A stretch of 36,722 nt of DNA from Calditrichia bacterium. GTDB taxonomy: Bacteria; Calditrichota; Calditrichia; RBG-13-44-9; J075. Of this stretch, positions 23,594 through 32,883 are shown one piece after another. Where the stretch lies: assembly GCA_028284445.1 (NCBI GenBank), contig JANQRS010000046.1, positions 1-36,722 of the forward strand. The letters run 5' to 3'. The notes below the pieces were generated by a model. It had not been told where the DNA came from and did not search any database. It was given only the letters and a program-made list of their open reading frames with translations. How positions within the stretch are numbered: the stretch's first letter is position 1; each line of letters starts with the position of its first letter. A program made the position numbers and the translations under genes.

Positions 23594-26500
23594 ATGCGTG
23601 GAAAGCTAAAACTCTTGCTTGTTGCTTTGCTCTCCCTGCTGTTGTCGTCGCTGCTTGCGGCAACAATTCTCTTTAATTATACGGGCATTGTTGACCAAAA
23701 AGTGCTGGACCTTGCCAATCATTTCAGCGGCGACGGATGGCAAATTCACTTTGATGACCTCTCCGGTAATTTGCTGGGCACTGTCTACGCAGATGACCTT
23801 TCCATAATTTCGGATAAAGATACCATCCTGGTTCGTCGGGCTGAGCTTGATTATTCCCTGCTGGACATTGTTGCCAATCGTTATATTATTGATGATCTTG
23901 TGCTGATCGATCCGATTGTTCATCTTGACCAAAGCGATCCTGATTCCTCCGACCTCCGTGAAGATCCCTTTGTGCTCGATTCCCTTGTATCTGACATTGT
24001 TGCAAATTTACCGGATATCAAAATCAATCGCTTGATCGTAGACGATGGTGATGTCAAAATTCGGCTGGTGAACTCTGTTGAGCATATCGGAAATATTCAG
24101 ATGGAGCTTTCCGGCCAGGTTAATGACGAGCGCGTGGAGATTCGGCCAAAGTACATGCGTGCGGAATGGGTCAATCGCAATATCGTTATGGAAGATCTCA
24201 GTTTCCGCTTACTGGGGAATAAGCAGCGAATTACCCTCAATCAGCTCCAGGCACGAATCCCGGACCTGGAGTTAGTTGGCCATGGAGAAGTTGAATTTGA
24301 ACCGGAATTCCGCATCCTCGCTTTTATAGATACCAGTCGTATCGAAATGGACCTGCTCCGCAAATTTGCGCCTGACCTGCCCTTCGATTCCGGGCACCTG
24401 AAATTTTATGGTTCTTACATAGGCACGCTGGCCCGCTTTGGCGGAGAAGCCTTTATTAAGGGAGAAATGGATGACCTGGTGGTCGACGAATTGTCCGTCG
24501 AGTATCGTCGTGAAGGCGTTGGTTACCAATTGGATGATATTCGCCTGAAATCGAATGCCGGCAGCGGCGAAGGAAGCCTTTATCTATCTCGTTTTGGTAA
24601 GAACGCAATTGATCTGAGCGTAAATGATCTGGCACTTGATCGCGCCGGGTTGATTGATGAACGCTTTCGTCTTGATGGGCGCCTTCGTTTTGATTTGGAC
24701 AACTGGCGCGGTAATGAAACCAACGGCAGTGGCAGTCTCGAGTTGCGCAACGTCGAGTATGACAACATGAAGATGGACCTGATGTTCCTCAATGCCCGCG
24801 TTGAATCAGGGAATTGGCTGTTTACCGACCCCTCCAAAATGCGTTTTGGCGAAGGGGCAGAATTTCAGTTTAGTGGAGCGGTGAATAAGGACATGCTGGC
24901 CGATCTGACACTCCGCAGTGAAAGCAATAGCCTCGACACACTTTTCCAGCGGCTTGGCATGGATGATATGGGTGGACATGCGAGTCTGGAGATGGACCTG
25001 ACTGGACCTCTGTCCGATCCCTCAATCGTCGGCTTCCTGTTCATGGACAGCTTGTTTTCGGGACAGTCTATCGTTTATGCTGTGGACGGTGGCTTCCGAA
25101 TCGATAATTTGGTAAAAAATCGCCGTGGTAACTTTGATCTCGATATGGCCACAGGATATCTGGGCAACGTGTTCCTTACCAGTGGGGCTGCCCGCTTTGG
25201 CTTTCTTGGGAATCGTATCATCATTGAGCCGCTGCAATTCTTCAGCGAAGAAAACTCGATTGAGCTGCGTGGATCGGTTGCCTTTATGGATAGCACCATC
25301 GACATTGCTGCCTCAACACTGCAAGTTGCCTACAACGATTATGTGATTGTCAATGCAGACAGCCTTACTGCCGTCTACGCGGCGGATACTTTGAAAGTTG
25401 GCAACTTTAAGTTGGTGACCAGCGATTCCGGATCGATCTCTGCAGAAGGGTTTCTGGCACCAAAGGGCAGTAGCTCACTCTTCACAGATATTGTTCAAAT
25501 CCGCGTTGAGCCCCTAAATCAGTATCTATATTGGGATCATCGTCTTGCCGGCGTGCTGGACGCCGAGTTTGAGTTCATTGGGGAATTGGACAGCGCTGAA
25601 TATAATTTATTCCTGGATCTGCAGCAATTTTCGGTGAATGATAACTTCCTTGGCAAAATCGATGGCGATTTTATGTTGTCCAATGGTCAACTTGGCATTA
25701 ACTACTTTAACTTTGAACGAGACTCCAGTTCGTATCTGACCGTCAACGGGAGTTTCGAAGCTCAAATCGATAGCGGTCAGGGTGCCACCGCCGGGCTTGA
25801 GCAAGCGCCGCTGGATATGAATATTGTGGCGGAGAATTTGCGGCTTGAAGATTATAAGTTCTTGTACGAAACAAACCTGCCGGTTGGCGGACGACTGTCG
25901 GGACGCTTAGACTTGGAAGGAACGGTTGGCGATCCGCTCGGCAATCTGGAAATGTCTGGGTCCACGTTGCGCTATGGCGATTATCGCGTTTCGGAATTCT
26001 CGATGGAAAGCTGGTTGGACAATGGCCTCATAGAGATGCGCAAGGCAGACGTCAATTTTCTCGATACCGATATTAAGCTCACCGGCGAGATGCCGGTCAA
26101 TTGGGATATCAGCAATATGAGTAAGCTGCTCGAAGGCAGCCGCTTCCGCGTTCGCGCAACAGTGGAGGAAGACAGCCTGAACTTTCTGAACGCGGTCAAT
26201 TCCGAGCTTGATCGCCTGACCGGCGACATTCGCGGATATGCAGTTCTGGAGGGCGACTTCGAGAACTTTCAATTGGTTGAAGGTGATGTGGCCGTGGAAA
26301 ACGGCAAGCTCTATATTTCCCGTCTTGAGAACAGCATCGATGACCTGCATCTAAACGCAACGCTTGACGATCGATTGATGGTCATTAATCAAATGACTGC
26401 GATTTCCCCAAAACGGCAGTATGACCAAAATTTCTTCCAGCGCTGGTTTAACCGAATTCAAAATTTGCTCATTCCCAAAAAGGAAAGTGGTGAAATACAA

Positions 26501-27589
26501 GGTACAGGCACGATTGATTTCAGCGACGCCCTGCGTCCCAAAATGGATCTCGAATTAGCTTTCAATAAAGCTTACTTCAACTATTTCCTGGAAAATGCCC
26601 AGTTTCTGGCGAGCTCAGACAAGATCACAATCAGTGGTCGCGATACGCTCTCGATAGGGGGGGATATTGATGTCCATTGGGGAGATATGGAACTGGATTT
26701 CATAGAGTCAGAGAAAAATTTGCTGCTGAGTACCGCTGTCCGTCAGGACCCGCCGTTTTTGCAGTATAATTTAGATGTTACCCTCTTGCCGAATTTTCAT
26801 GTGCGCAGTGCGGACGTCCTGAATAATTTTCAGATCAAAATGGGTGGAGAGCTCAGCGTGTTGCAGGAGCCTAACGCGCTGCTGGAAATGTATGGGATTT
26901 TACAAGTGGAGGATGGAAAATATTTTGTCCAGGGAGAAGAGTTTGATATTGCAACCGGAACCATCGATTTTGTCAATCCGAAAGAATTGCCGGACCTAAA
27001 CCTGTTTGCACAGACCCGTAAGAATATCGATGCAGTCGATGACGATCGCAATCCGCTGACGTTTGAGCTACGCGTAACCGGGAAAGTGAGTGAGCCGGAG
27101 AAGAGTATTACCGTCAAGGATGCCACAGATGCGGTTGTTTATCCGGATGTGAAGGACCAAATGGCCTTACTCCTGTTCGGAATGCCCTTCGAGGAACTGG
27201 ACAACAATGCCGGCTCCGGGATTTTGACGAAGGGGGGAGAGGTAATTACCCAGGCATTGATCGCCAGCGTTGAGCGTCAGGCACGGTCCTTTACCGGACT
27301 GGATGAAATTCGCGTGGAAGATCAGGGGGCGTTTTTTGGAAACGCGCTTGGTGATCAACCGACCTTGTCGCTCGGAAAATATCTCACAAGCAATCTTTAC
27401 CTGGAATATAAGTCCAAGTTCTCGAAAGTGGGCGGGGTACCAACACCGCAACTTTCCTGGGAAGCCGGCAATCAGATCTCGCTGCAATATCGGCTAAATC
27501 GCAGCATATTCTTTTCTACCCTCTTCCAAAAGACTGAGCGGGGCAATGAGAAGGTCAAATTTGATATCAGTTGGCAGTTGAATTTCTAA
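23594..27589 (+). CDS. tamB: TamB-like envelope bridging protein
   Basis: Very large AsmA/TamB-type protein (1,331 residues) that spans the periplasm from inner to outer membrane and is involved in lipid transport or outer-membrane protein assembly. The single N-terminal anchor is LLVALLSLLLSSLLAATILF (about 7-26). The middle is a long succession of beta-rich strands. The C-terminal TamB domain is clear: YPDVKDQMALLLFGMPFEEL, then EVITQALIASVERQ, then SLGKYLTSNLYLEYKSKF, ending in an aromatic-final strand (SWQLNF). The tamA-like partner follows after 13 bases. The ATG at 23594 lies in GAGATG with a weak ribosome site. Confidence 0.9.
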   Translation: MRGKLKLLLVALLSLLLSSLLAATILFNYTGIVDQKVLDLANHFSGDGWQIHFDDLSGNLLGTVYADDLSIISDKDTILVRRAELDYSLLDIVANRYIIDDLVLIDPIVHLDQSDPDSSDLREDPFVLDSLVSDIVANLPDIKINRLIVDDGDVKIRLVNSVEHIGNIQMELSGQVNDERVEIRPKYMRAEWVNRNIVMEDLSFRLLGNKQRITLNQLQARIPDLELVGHGEVEFEPEFRILAFIDTSRIEMDLLRKFAPDLPFDSGHLKFYGSYIGTLARFGGEAFIKGEMDDLVVDELSVEYRREGVGYQLDDIRLKSNAGSGEGSLYLSRFGKNAIDLSVNDLALDRAGLIDERFRLDGRLRFDLDNWRGNETNGSGSLELRNVEYDNMKMDLMFLNARVESGNWLFTDPSKMRFGEGAEFQFSGAVNKDMLADLTLRSESNSLDTLFQRLGMDDMGGHASLEMDLTGPLSDPSIVGFLFMDSLFSGQSIVYAVDGGFRIDNLVKNRRGNFDLDMATGYLGNVFLTSGAARFGFLGNRIIIEPLQFFSEENSIELRGSVAFMDSTIDIAASTLQVAYNDYVIVNADSLTAVYAADTLKVGNFKLVTSDSGSISAEGFLAPKGSSSLFTDIVQIRVEPLNQYLYWDHRLAGVLDAEFEFIGELDSAEYNLFLDLQQFSVNDNFLGKIDGDFMLSNGQLGINYFNFERDSSSYLTVNGSFEAQIDSGQGATAGLEQAPLDMNIVAENLRLEDYKFLYETNLPVGGRLSGRLDLEGTVGDPLGNLEMSGSTLRYGDYRVSEFSMESWLDNGLIEMRKADVNFLDTDIKLTGEMPVNWDISNMSKLLEGSRFRVRATVEEDSLNFLNAVNSELDRLTGDIRGYAVLEGDFENFQLVEGDVAVENGKLYISRLENSIDDLHLNATLDDRLMVINQMTAISPKRQYDQNFFQRWFNRIQNLLIPKKESGEIQGTGTIDFSDALRPKMDLELAFNKAYFNYFLENAQFLASSDKITISGRDTLSIGGDIDVHWGDMELDFIESEKNLLLSTAVRQDPPFLQYNLDVTLLPNFHVRSADVLNNFQIKMGGELSVLQEPNALLEMYGILQVEDGKYFVQGEEFDIATGTIDFVNPKELPDLNLFAQTRKNIDAVDDDRNPLTFELRVTGKVSEPEKSITVKDATDAVVYPDVKDQMALLLFGMPFEELDNNAGSGILTKGGEVITQALIASVERQARSFTGLDEIRVEDQGAFFGNALGDQPTLSLGKYLTSNLYLEYKSKFSKVGGVPTPQLSWEAGNQISLQYRLNRSIFFSTLFQKTERGNEKVKFDISWQLNF

Positions 27590-27602
27590 TGGATCGCAGA
27601 AT

Positions 27603-29510
27603 TTGAAGTCAAACGCCTTATACCTTACCTTTTTAATCGCATTTCTAGGGCTTCAGTGGCCGTCGAGCATGCTGGGCAATACTGATCTTGAAGTGGAGAA
27701 AATCGAGTTTTCCGGCAATACTGCTATTGAGGCCGGTGAGCTTCGCGACCTGTTGAAATCTCGCCAGGGCGAGAAGTTCAATAATCGCTTCCTCAATCTG
27801 GATGAAATTCTCATTTCCAATTATTATCGCTTGCGGGGATATCGGCAAGTGTACGTAGAAGGGCGATTTCGCAGGGAAGGGAAGAAGATTTTTATCGATT
27901 ATGATATTAAGGAAGGCTTCCTTTTTCAACTCAAGGATATTCGGCTAAGCGGGAATAAAGTCCTCAGTGAGCAACAGGTCCAACGCTATCTTACCATCGG
28001 GCCTGGCAATGCATATGAACCTCAGGTCATCGAGAAAGGCCTGAATGAACTGGAGAACTATTACAAGAACAACGGCAAGCCCTATGCTGTTCTGGTGAAA
28101 AATGAGCAGGAAGTTGAAGATTCGCTGGTTGTGCTATCAGTGACGATTGAGGAGGGCGTGACTGTCTATATCGAAGAGATGCGCTACGAAGGTCTGAAAT
28201 TAGTACAAAGCTTCATGATCAACCGTGAGTTGGAATTCCAGCGAGGATCAATTTATTCGCGGGAAAAGATTGAGAAATCGCAAAGCAACATCTATAGCAC
28301 CGGGCTTTTCCGTTTTGTGCATTACCGACTCGAGCCAATTGACGGGGATGAGCAGCGGGTAAGGATGATCTGGCAGCTTTCTGAGAAGAAACCGCTCTTT
28401 GTTGGTCTCAGCTTTGGTGTTGGATACGAGGAAGATGATTATCAGGGAAATCAAACGACTTTTGATTTTACGGTTGAAGCCGGACATCGTAATCTCTTTG
28501 GTACCGGACGTAGTTTGTCGATGCGCTTTGTGCCGTCGTTTCATTACGGCAGGCTCGATGATGATAATGATTCTCCGATTGAATTCCGTCGCCCTGGCAC
28601 AGAAACCAGCTTGACCTATGGTCAACCGTGGCTGTTTGGCACACGCACACCCACTGCTTTGAAAATATCGTATCTTACCCGTGATCGGCCACTGGCGCCG
28701 GAAGAATTGACCCAATTTTCAACAACCCTAAGTATGCGCCATGAATTTGGTCCCTACTGGTCCTATAGCAGCGCACTGGCATTTGATCTGGTGGACGTGG
28801 AATCTGATTCTCTCTTGCGTTCGCTAAACCAGGGCAGTCAGGACAAGATCTATTCGATTCGTTTTGATCCGGTAAAAGATAAACGCGACAACTTTCTCAA
28901 TCCGACCCGCGGCAGCCTGACGGAGTTCCGTAACGAATTTGTTTACTCCGAAAGCCGAGACACAACCGCAACCGGTGAACCGGTTAATCCGACCAATGTC
29001 TTTTATAAAGGCGCCTTCCAGTGGAATCGCTATCAGAAGTTTGCCTTTGCCAAAAAATGGGTGTTTGCTACCCGCATTCGTGGCAGCGGCATCCTGGAGT
29101 TCGGTGGCCGCAACCCGGTTGAACTTCTACCGGCAACTGAGCTCTTCTATATGGGGGGCGCGAATTCTGTCCGCGGATACAAAGAGCAGGAAATCGGCCG
29201 CGAGACCATTAATTCGCTTGGCGATGCAGTTCCGGTCGGCGGCAAGTATGCACTCTTGATGAACGCCGAGTTGCGCATACCCCTTTTCTGGTTGTTCTTT
29301 GGAGAATTGTTCGTAGATGCCGGGAACCTTTGGGAAGAATTTGAAGATTTAAAGGATTTTAGCCTGATTACCTCAACCGGTATCGGGCTGGCGGTATTAA
29401 CCCCTTTTGGGCCAATTCGCTTTGACTATGGTTTTAAGCTCTGGCCACGTCCGGAGAATGATGGAGACTCGATCGGCGAGTTTCATATCGGAATATCCTA
29501 TGCGTTTTGA
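27603..29510 (+). CDS. tamA: Omp85-family outer membrane protein, TamA-like
   Basis: Outer-membrane barrel of the Omp85 family. It has 635 residues: a signal peptide to about residue 25, then three POTRA domains (openings LEVEKIEFSGNTAI near 29, FQLKDIRLSGNKVL near 109, VYIEEMRYEGLKL near 182), then a 16-strand type barrel ending in a phenylalanine (HIGISYAF). The lid-loop motif VRGY is at residues 523-526. Three POTRAs rather than five, plus tamB immediately upstream, favour TamA over BamA. The start is TTG at 27603, 13 bases after the tamB stop, so the two are translated as a pair. Confidence 0.88.
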   Translation: MKSNALYLTFLIAFLGLQWPSSMLGNTDLEVEKIEFSGNTAIEAGELRDLLKSRQGEKFNNRFLNLDEILISNYYRLRGYRQVYVEGRFRREGKKIFIDYDIKEGFLFQLKDIRLSGNKVLSEQQVQRYLTIGPGNAYEPQVIEKGLNELENYYKNNGKPYAVLVKNEQEVEDSLVVLSVTIEEGVTVYIEEMRYEGLKLVQSFMINRELEFQRGSIYSREKIEKSQSNIYSTGLFRFVHYRLEPIDGDEQRVRMIWQLSEKKPLFVGLSFGVGYEEDDYQGNQTTFDFTVEAGHRNLFGTGRSLSMRFVPSFHYGRLDDDNDSPIEFRRPGTETSLTYGQPWLFGTRTPTALKISYLTRDRPLAPEELTQFSTTLSMRHEFGPYWSYSSALAFDLVDVESDSLLRSLNQGSQDKIYSIRFDPVKDKRDNFLNPTRGSLTEFRNEFVYSESRDTTATGEPVNPTNVFYKGAFQWNRYQKFAFAKKWVFATRIRGSGILEFGGRNPVELLPATELFYMGGANSVRGYKEQEIGRETINSLGDAVPVGGKYALLMNAELRIPLFWLFFGELFVDAGNLWEEFEDLKDFSLITSTGIGLAVLTPFGPIRFDYGFKLWPRPENDGDSIGEFHIGISYAF

Positions 29511-29525
29511 TTAGGAGATGAGGCG

Positions 29526-30488
29526 ATGATGAAATTTGGTATTATTGGATTTGGACGGCATGCGGTTAAGCGCTTGATACCGGCATTCGAAATAATTGAA
29601 GATGCTGAAATTGTTGCCATCCAGAAACGCCAGCAGGATGCCGTAGGGGCAGCATGCGCAAAATACGGTATCCCGCGTGGATATACCGATGTTGATGCAT
29701 TGTTAAAAGATAGAGAGGTCGATGTCGTCTTTATTGCTTCGCCGCCCGCTTTACACCACGAACAGGTGCTGCAAAGTGCGAGGGCAGGCAAGCCGATTTT
29801 GCTTGAAAAACCAATGTCTGCCAACGCCGCTGAGGCGGAAGAAATGGTGCGTGTATGTCATGAGAACCATACCCTCTTCAGCGCCGGATTCTGTATGCGC
29901 AATGTCGACAGCATTGCTGTGGTGAAAGACTTACTTGACAGTGGCCGCATTGGTGAGATTGGTTATGTTGAGGCCCGTTTTACCTATGATGCTAATTTGT
30001 CTGATCGCGGATGGCTCCATGATCCTATCATGTCAGCAGGCGGACCGGTGGCGGATCTTGGATCGCATATGATAGATATTATCAGCTATCTTTTCAGGGA
30101 GCGATTTGTAGACGTAAGGAGCTTCTTGCGTCCGGCATATACTGAAACCGATATCGAGAAACAGGGGTTGATAATTCTGCAAATGGAAAGCGGTAAAATG
30201 GCATCGGTACATACCTCTTTTGAGTTGCCGCGCTCCAAGAGCATGGTATTTCATGGCGCAAAAGGTGTAATGCATCTTGCGGAATTTAGTCTCACGCATA
30301 GCGATATTGATATTCATATTGAAACAGCCGATTCTACGGAGACAATTTCCGTGCACAATGACGATCATTTCGTCAACATGATTCGTCAGTTTATGGATGA
30401 CGTCCGAAAAGGCGGTCCAATGACTTGCCCAGGTGAAGTCGGGCTGGCAAACCAGCGGATATTGGATATTGTCTACGGACGAGATTGA
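29526..30488 (+). CDS. Gfo/Idh/MocA family oxidoreductase
   Basis: NAD(P)-dependent sugar or cyclitol dehydrogenase-like protein of 320 residues. The N-terminal Rossmann motif is FGIIGFGRHAVKRLIPAF. VDVVFIASPPALHHEQVL and GKPILLEKPM are typical, with the conserved Glu-Lys-Pro. The C-terminal domain has GGPVADLGSHMIDII with the catalytic-site His. The substrate cannot be told. The ATG at 29526 is chosen, with AGGAG 8 bases upstream; the next codon is also ATG. It lies 15 bases after tamA and so may be co-transcribed, though no functional link to tamA is evident. A period-7 array begins within its stop codon. Confidence 0.88.
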   Translation: MMKFGIIGFGRHAVKRLIPAFEIIEDAEIVAIQKRQQDAVGAACAKYGIPRGYTDVDALLKDREVDVVFIASPPALHHEQVLQSARAGKPILLEKPMSANAAEAEEMVRVCHENHTLFSAGFCMRNVDSIAVVKDLLDSGRIGEIGYVEARFTYDANLSDRGWLHDPIMSAGGPVADLGSHMIDIISYLFRERFVDVRSFLRPAYTETDIEKQGLIILQMESGKMASVHTSFELPRSKSMVFHGAKGVMHLAEFSLTHSDIDIHIETADSTETISVHNDDHFVNMIRQFMDDVRKGGPMTCPGEVGLANQRILDIVYGRD

Positions 30489-30518
30489 AAAATTAAAAGT
30501 GAAAATTGAAGAATGAAA
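30484..30518. repeat. Period-7 array, ATTGAAA type, begins at stop codon
   Basis: In-phase heptamers ATTGAAA, AATTAAA, AGTGAAA, ATTGAAG and AATGAAA start within the stop codon of the oxidoreductase gene. They are followed after about 25 bases by an inverted array at 30544-30571. Confidence 0.75.
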
Positions 30519-30543
30519 ATGTCTGCGCAGAATGCAGGTGAAT

Positions 30544-30571
30544 TTTTCAATCTTCAATCTTCATTTTTCAT
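30544..30571. repeat. Period-7 array, TTTTCAA type, inverted partner
   Basis: In-phase heptamers TTTTCAA, TCTTCAA, TCTTCAT and TTTTCAT lie in opposite orientation to the 30484-30518 array. Together they can fold into a long imperfect AT-rich hairpin just before the next gene's ribosome site (AGGAG, 30584-30588). Confidence 0.75.
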
Positions 30572-30593
30572 TGCTACCAGAACAGGAGCCACT

Positions 30594-31181
30594 ATGTCCC
30601 CATTCACCTTTCGTCCACAAGTGCTGGTTGATGTTGATGGCGTGCTGCGAGATTTCATCGGTGGACTTTGCAGCGTTTATAAGCGGGAATATCCGGATCA
30701 TGACATCAAATTTATCGACAGTCGCCGTCTGGAAGATTTCTTTCCGATAGGAGAAGAAATCTACGATTTTATAGATCACCGCTTTCGTCGTGAAATCCTG
30801 GAAGATGCGCCAGCTTATGAAGGCGCAGTTGCTGCTTTGGAAGCATGGGAAGAAAAATATGAGATTGTGATTGCTACAGCGCAGCCGACAGCCGGTCGTG
30901 GACCAACCATGGTGTGGCTGGGCAAGCACGATGTTCCGACCAACGAAATTCAGATTACCTATGACAAACACCTGCTTGCCGGATTTGTGCTGCTCGATGA
31001 TTTTATAGACAATCTCGAGGCTTTTCGCGATACCGACCGCCTTGCTGTTTGCCTGGACCAACCCTGGAATCAATCCTGGGATGGCCCACGCGTGAAAAAC
31101 GTGCATGAATTTTTTGAGTTTCTCGATGCCTACGTTGCCGAGCAGAATCAGAATTGGGACGATGGTCCCTTGATAGCCTGA
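30594..31181 (+). CDS. HAD-type 5'(3')-deoxyribonucleotidase-like protein
   Basis: A 195-residue HAD-superfamily phosphatase. The nucleophile motif is VDVDGVLRDF with Asp13 and Asp15, motif II is VIATAQPT, and the acidic motif is VLLDDFIDNLEAF. The size and the LLVD-type opening fit the NT5C/YqfW group that dephosphorylates deoxynucleoside monophosphates, but the substrate is a guess. The ATG at 30594 has AGGAG 5 bases upstream. An earlier in-frame ATG at 30513 would put heptamer repeats inside the protein and is rejected. The 3' end overlaps the convergent DUF2147 gene by 34 bases. Confidence 0.78.
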   Translation: MSPFTFRPQVLVDVDGVLRDFIGGLCSVYKREYPDHDIKFIDSRRLEDFFPIGEEIYDFIDHRFRREILEDAPAYEGAVAALEAWEEKYEIVIATAQPTAGRGPTMVWLGKHDVPTNEIQITYDKHLLAGFVLLDDFIDNLEAFRDTDRLAVCLDQPWNQSWDGPRVKNVHEFFEFLDAYVAEQNQNWDDGPLIA

Positions 31182-31993
31182 ACCCGATGCCAGAGCTGAC
31201 TGCGTGAAAACGGGCCTAGATGTCCTCTTACTCGCAAGCGATCCGGATTCTCCAGCTTAACTGAGCAGCGGTAGGTCTTTCCGTTGCCGGGATCAAGTAT
31301 TTTTCCGCCCTGCCAATTGCCATCTTTGAATGACAGTCCCCGCAGTATTTCCAAACCGCGGAGCGGACGGTTGCGCAAAGTGTCCGGGCAATTAATGCAA
31401 ATTGCCTCCGGTCCTTCGTCCGGCAGCAAACGCGTTTCAACTATCCGACCAATAAATCCCGTTTTGTCTTCATCAATCTGCACGAAGGCCTGGATCGCAT
31501 GATGGCGATTGTCGTACATCACCCAGGTGCTGCTAATACTCTCCGCGGCTCCGTTGCGTTTGAGGATGCGTGTCTGCTTAAACAGGCCGAAGGGCCCGGT
31601 GCTGATTTCAATGCGTAGTTCCCGGCCGGCAATTAGAGTTGCTGAGGCCCTGTAGGATTTCCCGCTTGCAGGGTCCAGGATACGCCCGTCCTTCCAGCCT
31701 TCTTCTGACTTCTTAAAATTGCTCAATATTGGCAAGCCGACTATCGGTTTTTGATAATTATCCCCCTCGCATTTAGCGCAAATACCATTTGGTCCCTGGT
31801 GAGGGCGAAGGAAAATACGCTCGATACGTCCGTGAAGTTTGTCTTGCTGTTTATAAATCTCGACTATTGAGAGCGTATCCCCATTTTTCTCATCAAATGT
31901 CAGCCATTGGCCTACCGGCGTCGTTGCATCAATGATTCCAGTAAGGAGTAAGTGGAGAAGGAGAAATAGGACTGGCTTACATATGCGAATCAT
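31148..31993 (-). CDS. Secreted protein with two tandem DUF2147 domains
   Basis: A 281-residue exported protein. A signal peptide (MIRICKPVLFLLLHLLLTG) is followed by two copies of a DUF2147-like beta domain, about residues 26-140 and 150-275. The two copies share GRIERIFLRPHQGP versus GRIVETRLLPDEGP, then a CAKC versus CINC pair, then KDGRILDPASGKSYR versus QGGKILDPGNGKTYR, and STGPFGLFKQTR versus HLGPFSRSQLWHR. Most family members have one domain, so this is an internal duplication. Function is unknown. The start at 31993 has AAAGGAG 8 bases upstream within the end of the hydroxylase gene, with which it overlaps by 17 bases, so the two genes are translationally coupled. An upstream in-frame start at 32023 lies on the wrong side of that ribosome site. 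Confidence 0.85.
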   Translation of the reverse strand: MIRICKPVLFLLLHLLLTGIIDATTPVGQWLTFDEKNGDTLSIVEIYKQQDKLHGRIERIFLRPHQGPNGICAKCEGDNYQKPIVGLPILSNFKKSEEGWKDGRILDPASGKSYRASATLIAGRELRIEISTGPFGLFKQTRILKRNGAAESISSTWVMYDNRHHAIQAFVQIDEDKTGFIGRIVETRLLPDEGPEAICINCPDTLRNRPLRGLEILRGLSFKDGNWQGGKILDPGNGKTYRCSVKLENPDRLRVRGHLGPFSRSQLWHRVQAIKGPSSQF

Positions 31994-32762
31994 GATTGGG
32001 ACTCCTTTCTTTGACTTCGTCAAACGTGTTATGATACGCCGGATGAGTGGTGTCCATCAGGTTATCCCACCAACTGAAATACAGGCCATAATTATACTTG
32101 AAATAGCGATGATGCAGATTGTGGTGTGTGGAGGTGGTATTCCAATTGAGCAGGCATTGTCTGGTAAACCCTTTCGGGAAAAGCTCAAAACCGATGTGGC
32201 CGAGGACGTCCCGCGTAATCATGTTGAGCAGGAAGAGGAATAACACCAGCGGATGCAGCGGAATGATGAAGAGCATCATGGTAAAACCCAATGCCTGGAT
32301 AATAGCCTCGTAGGGATGAAATGAATATGCGGCCCACGGAGATGGATTGGTAGACCTGTGATGCACCTTGTGAACATGCGGATAGATGCGAGGAAGGTGC
32401 ATAAACCGATGCGTCCAGTAGAAATATGTGTCATGATATACCAGGGACAAGACAAAGCTCAGGACTGCATACGCCCATCCGTAGGTTGAGATATCCGCGT
32501 AAATCAGCGTGAAGCCGGTATTTTTAAGCGCAAAAATCATTGCACCGTTGAGCGCGAAGATAAGCACCGTGCTCATCGAATAGCGGAATTCAAACCACAG
32601 CCGTTTGGTTTTCGGAAACTTCTTCTGGATGAAGCGATGTTGTAGGCGTTCGCGTAGAAAGATCCAAAAAATCAGAAAAGCAATCCCGGCTGTGATAAAA
32701 TATCGCAGGAAATCGTTAATCAATATCCTTGTGAAGACATCAAATAAGATGGAAAGATTCAT
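31977..32762 (-). CDS. Fatty acid hydroxylase / sterol desaturase family membrane enzyme
   Basis: Integral-membrane di-iron enzyme of 261 residues. The eight-plus histidine cluster is complete: His110, His118 and His122 (HDTYFYWTHRFMH), His131, His134 and His135 (HKVHH), and His214, His217 and His218 (HHNLHH). Hydrophobic stretches lie near 12-35, 65-80, 95-110 and 155-180. Family members oxidise C-H bonds in fatty acids, sterols, carotenoids or ether lipids using O2; the substrate here is unknown. The second of two adjacent ATGs (32765 and 32762) is chosen for its 6-base distance from AAGGAG. A near-perfect palindrome lies 75-98 bases upstream, between this gene and the regulator. Confidence 0.9.
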   Translation of the reverse strand: MNLSILFDVFTRILINDFLRYFITAGIAFLIFWIFLRERLQHRFIQKKFPKTKRLWFEFRYSMSTVLIFALNGAMIFALKNTGFTLIYADISTYGWAYAVLSFVLSLVYHDTYFYWTHRFMHLPRIYPHVHKVHHRSTNPSPWAAYSFHPYEAIIQALGFTMMLFIIPLHPLVLFLFLLNMITRDVLGHIGFELFPKGFTRQCLLNWNTTSTHHNLHHRYFKYNYGLYFSWWDNLMDTTHPAYHNTFDEVKERSPNHDSHM

Positions 32763-32836
32763 CATATGCTCCTTGCTAAAGTTCACGGCACTTTAACAAG
32801 ATGAGCATGTCGGATTCCACCTGATGTCGATCAATG

Positions 32837-32860
32837 CTTACTGATTTCGAAATCAATAAG
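32837..32860. promoter_or_regulatory. 24-bp near-perfect palindrome, candidate operator
   Basis: The core TGATTTCGAAATCA (32842-32855) is a perfect 14-bp palindrome. With the outer CTTA/TAAG it extends to 24 bp with a single mismatched pair. It lies between the end of the AraC regulator gene and the start of the hydroxylase gene. It could be the binding site for the adjacent regulator or an mRNA hairpin; no T run follows on the transcribed strand. Confidence 0.45.
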
Positions 32861-32883
32861 GATTTTGTGTGGAAAATGGGTGA

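Noticed and set aside
30513..30593. Upstream extension of the HAD gene to ATG 30513
   Set aside because: The extra 27 residues would be encoded by the period-7 array; ATG 30594 has AGGAG 5 bases upstream.
31148..31181. 34-bp tail-to-tail overlap of the HAD and DUF2147 genes as an antisense regulator
   Set aside because: Convergent end overlaps are common in compact genomes and nothing else points to regulation.
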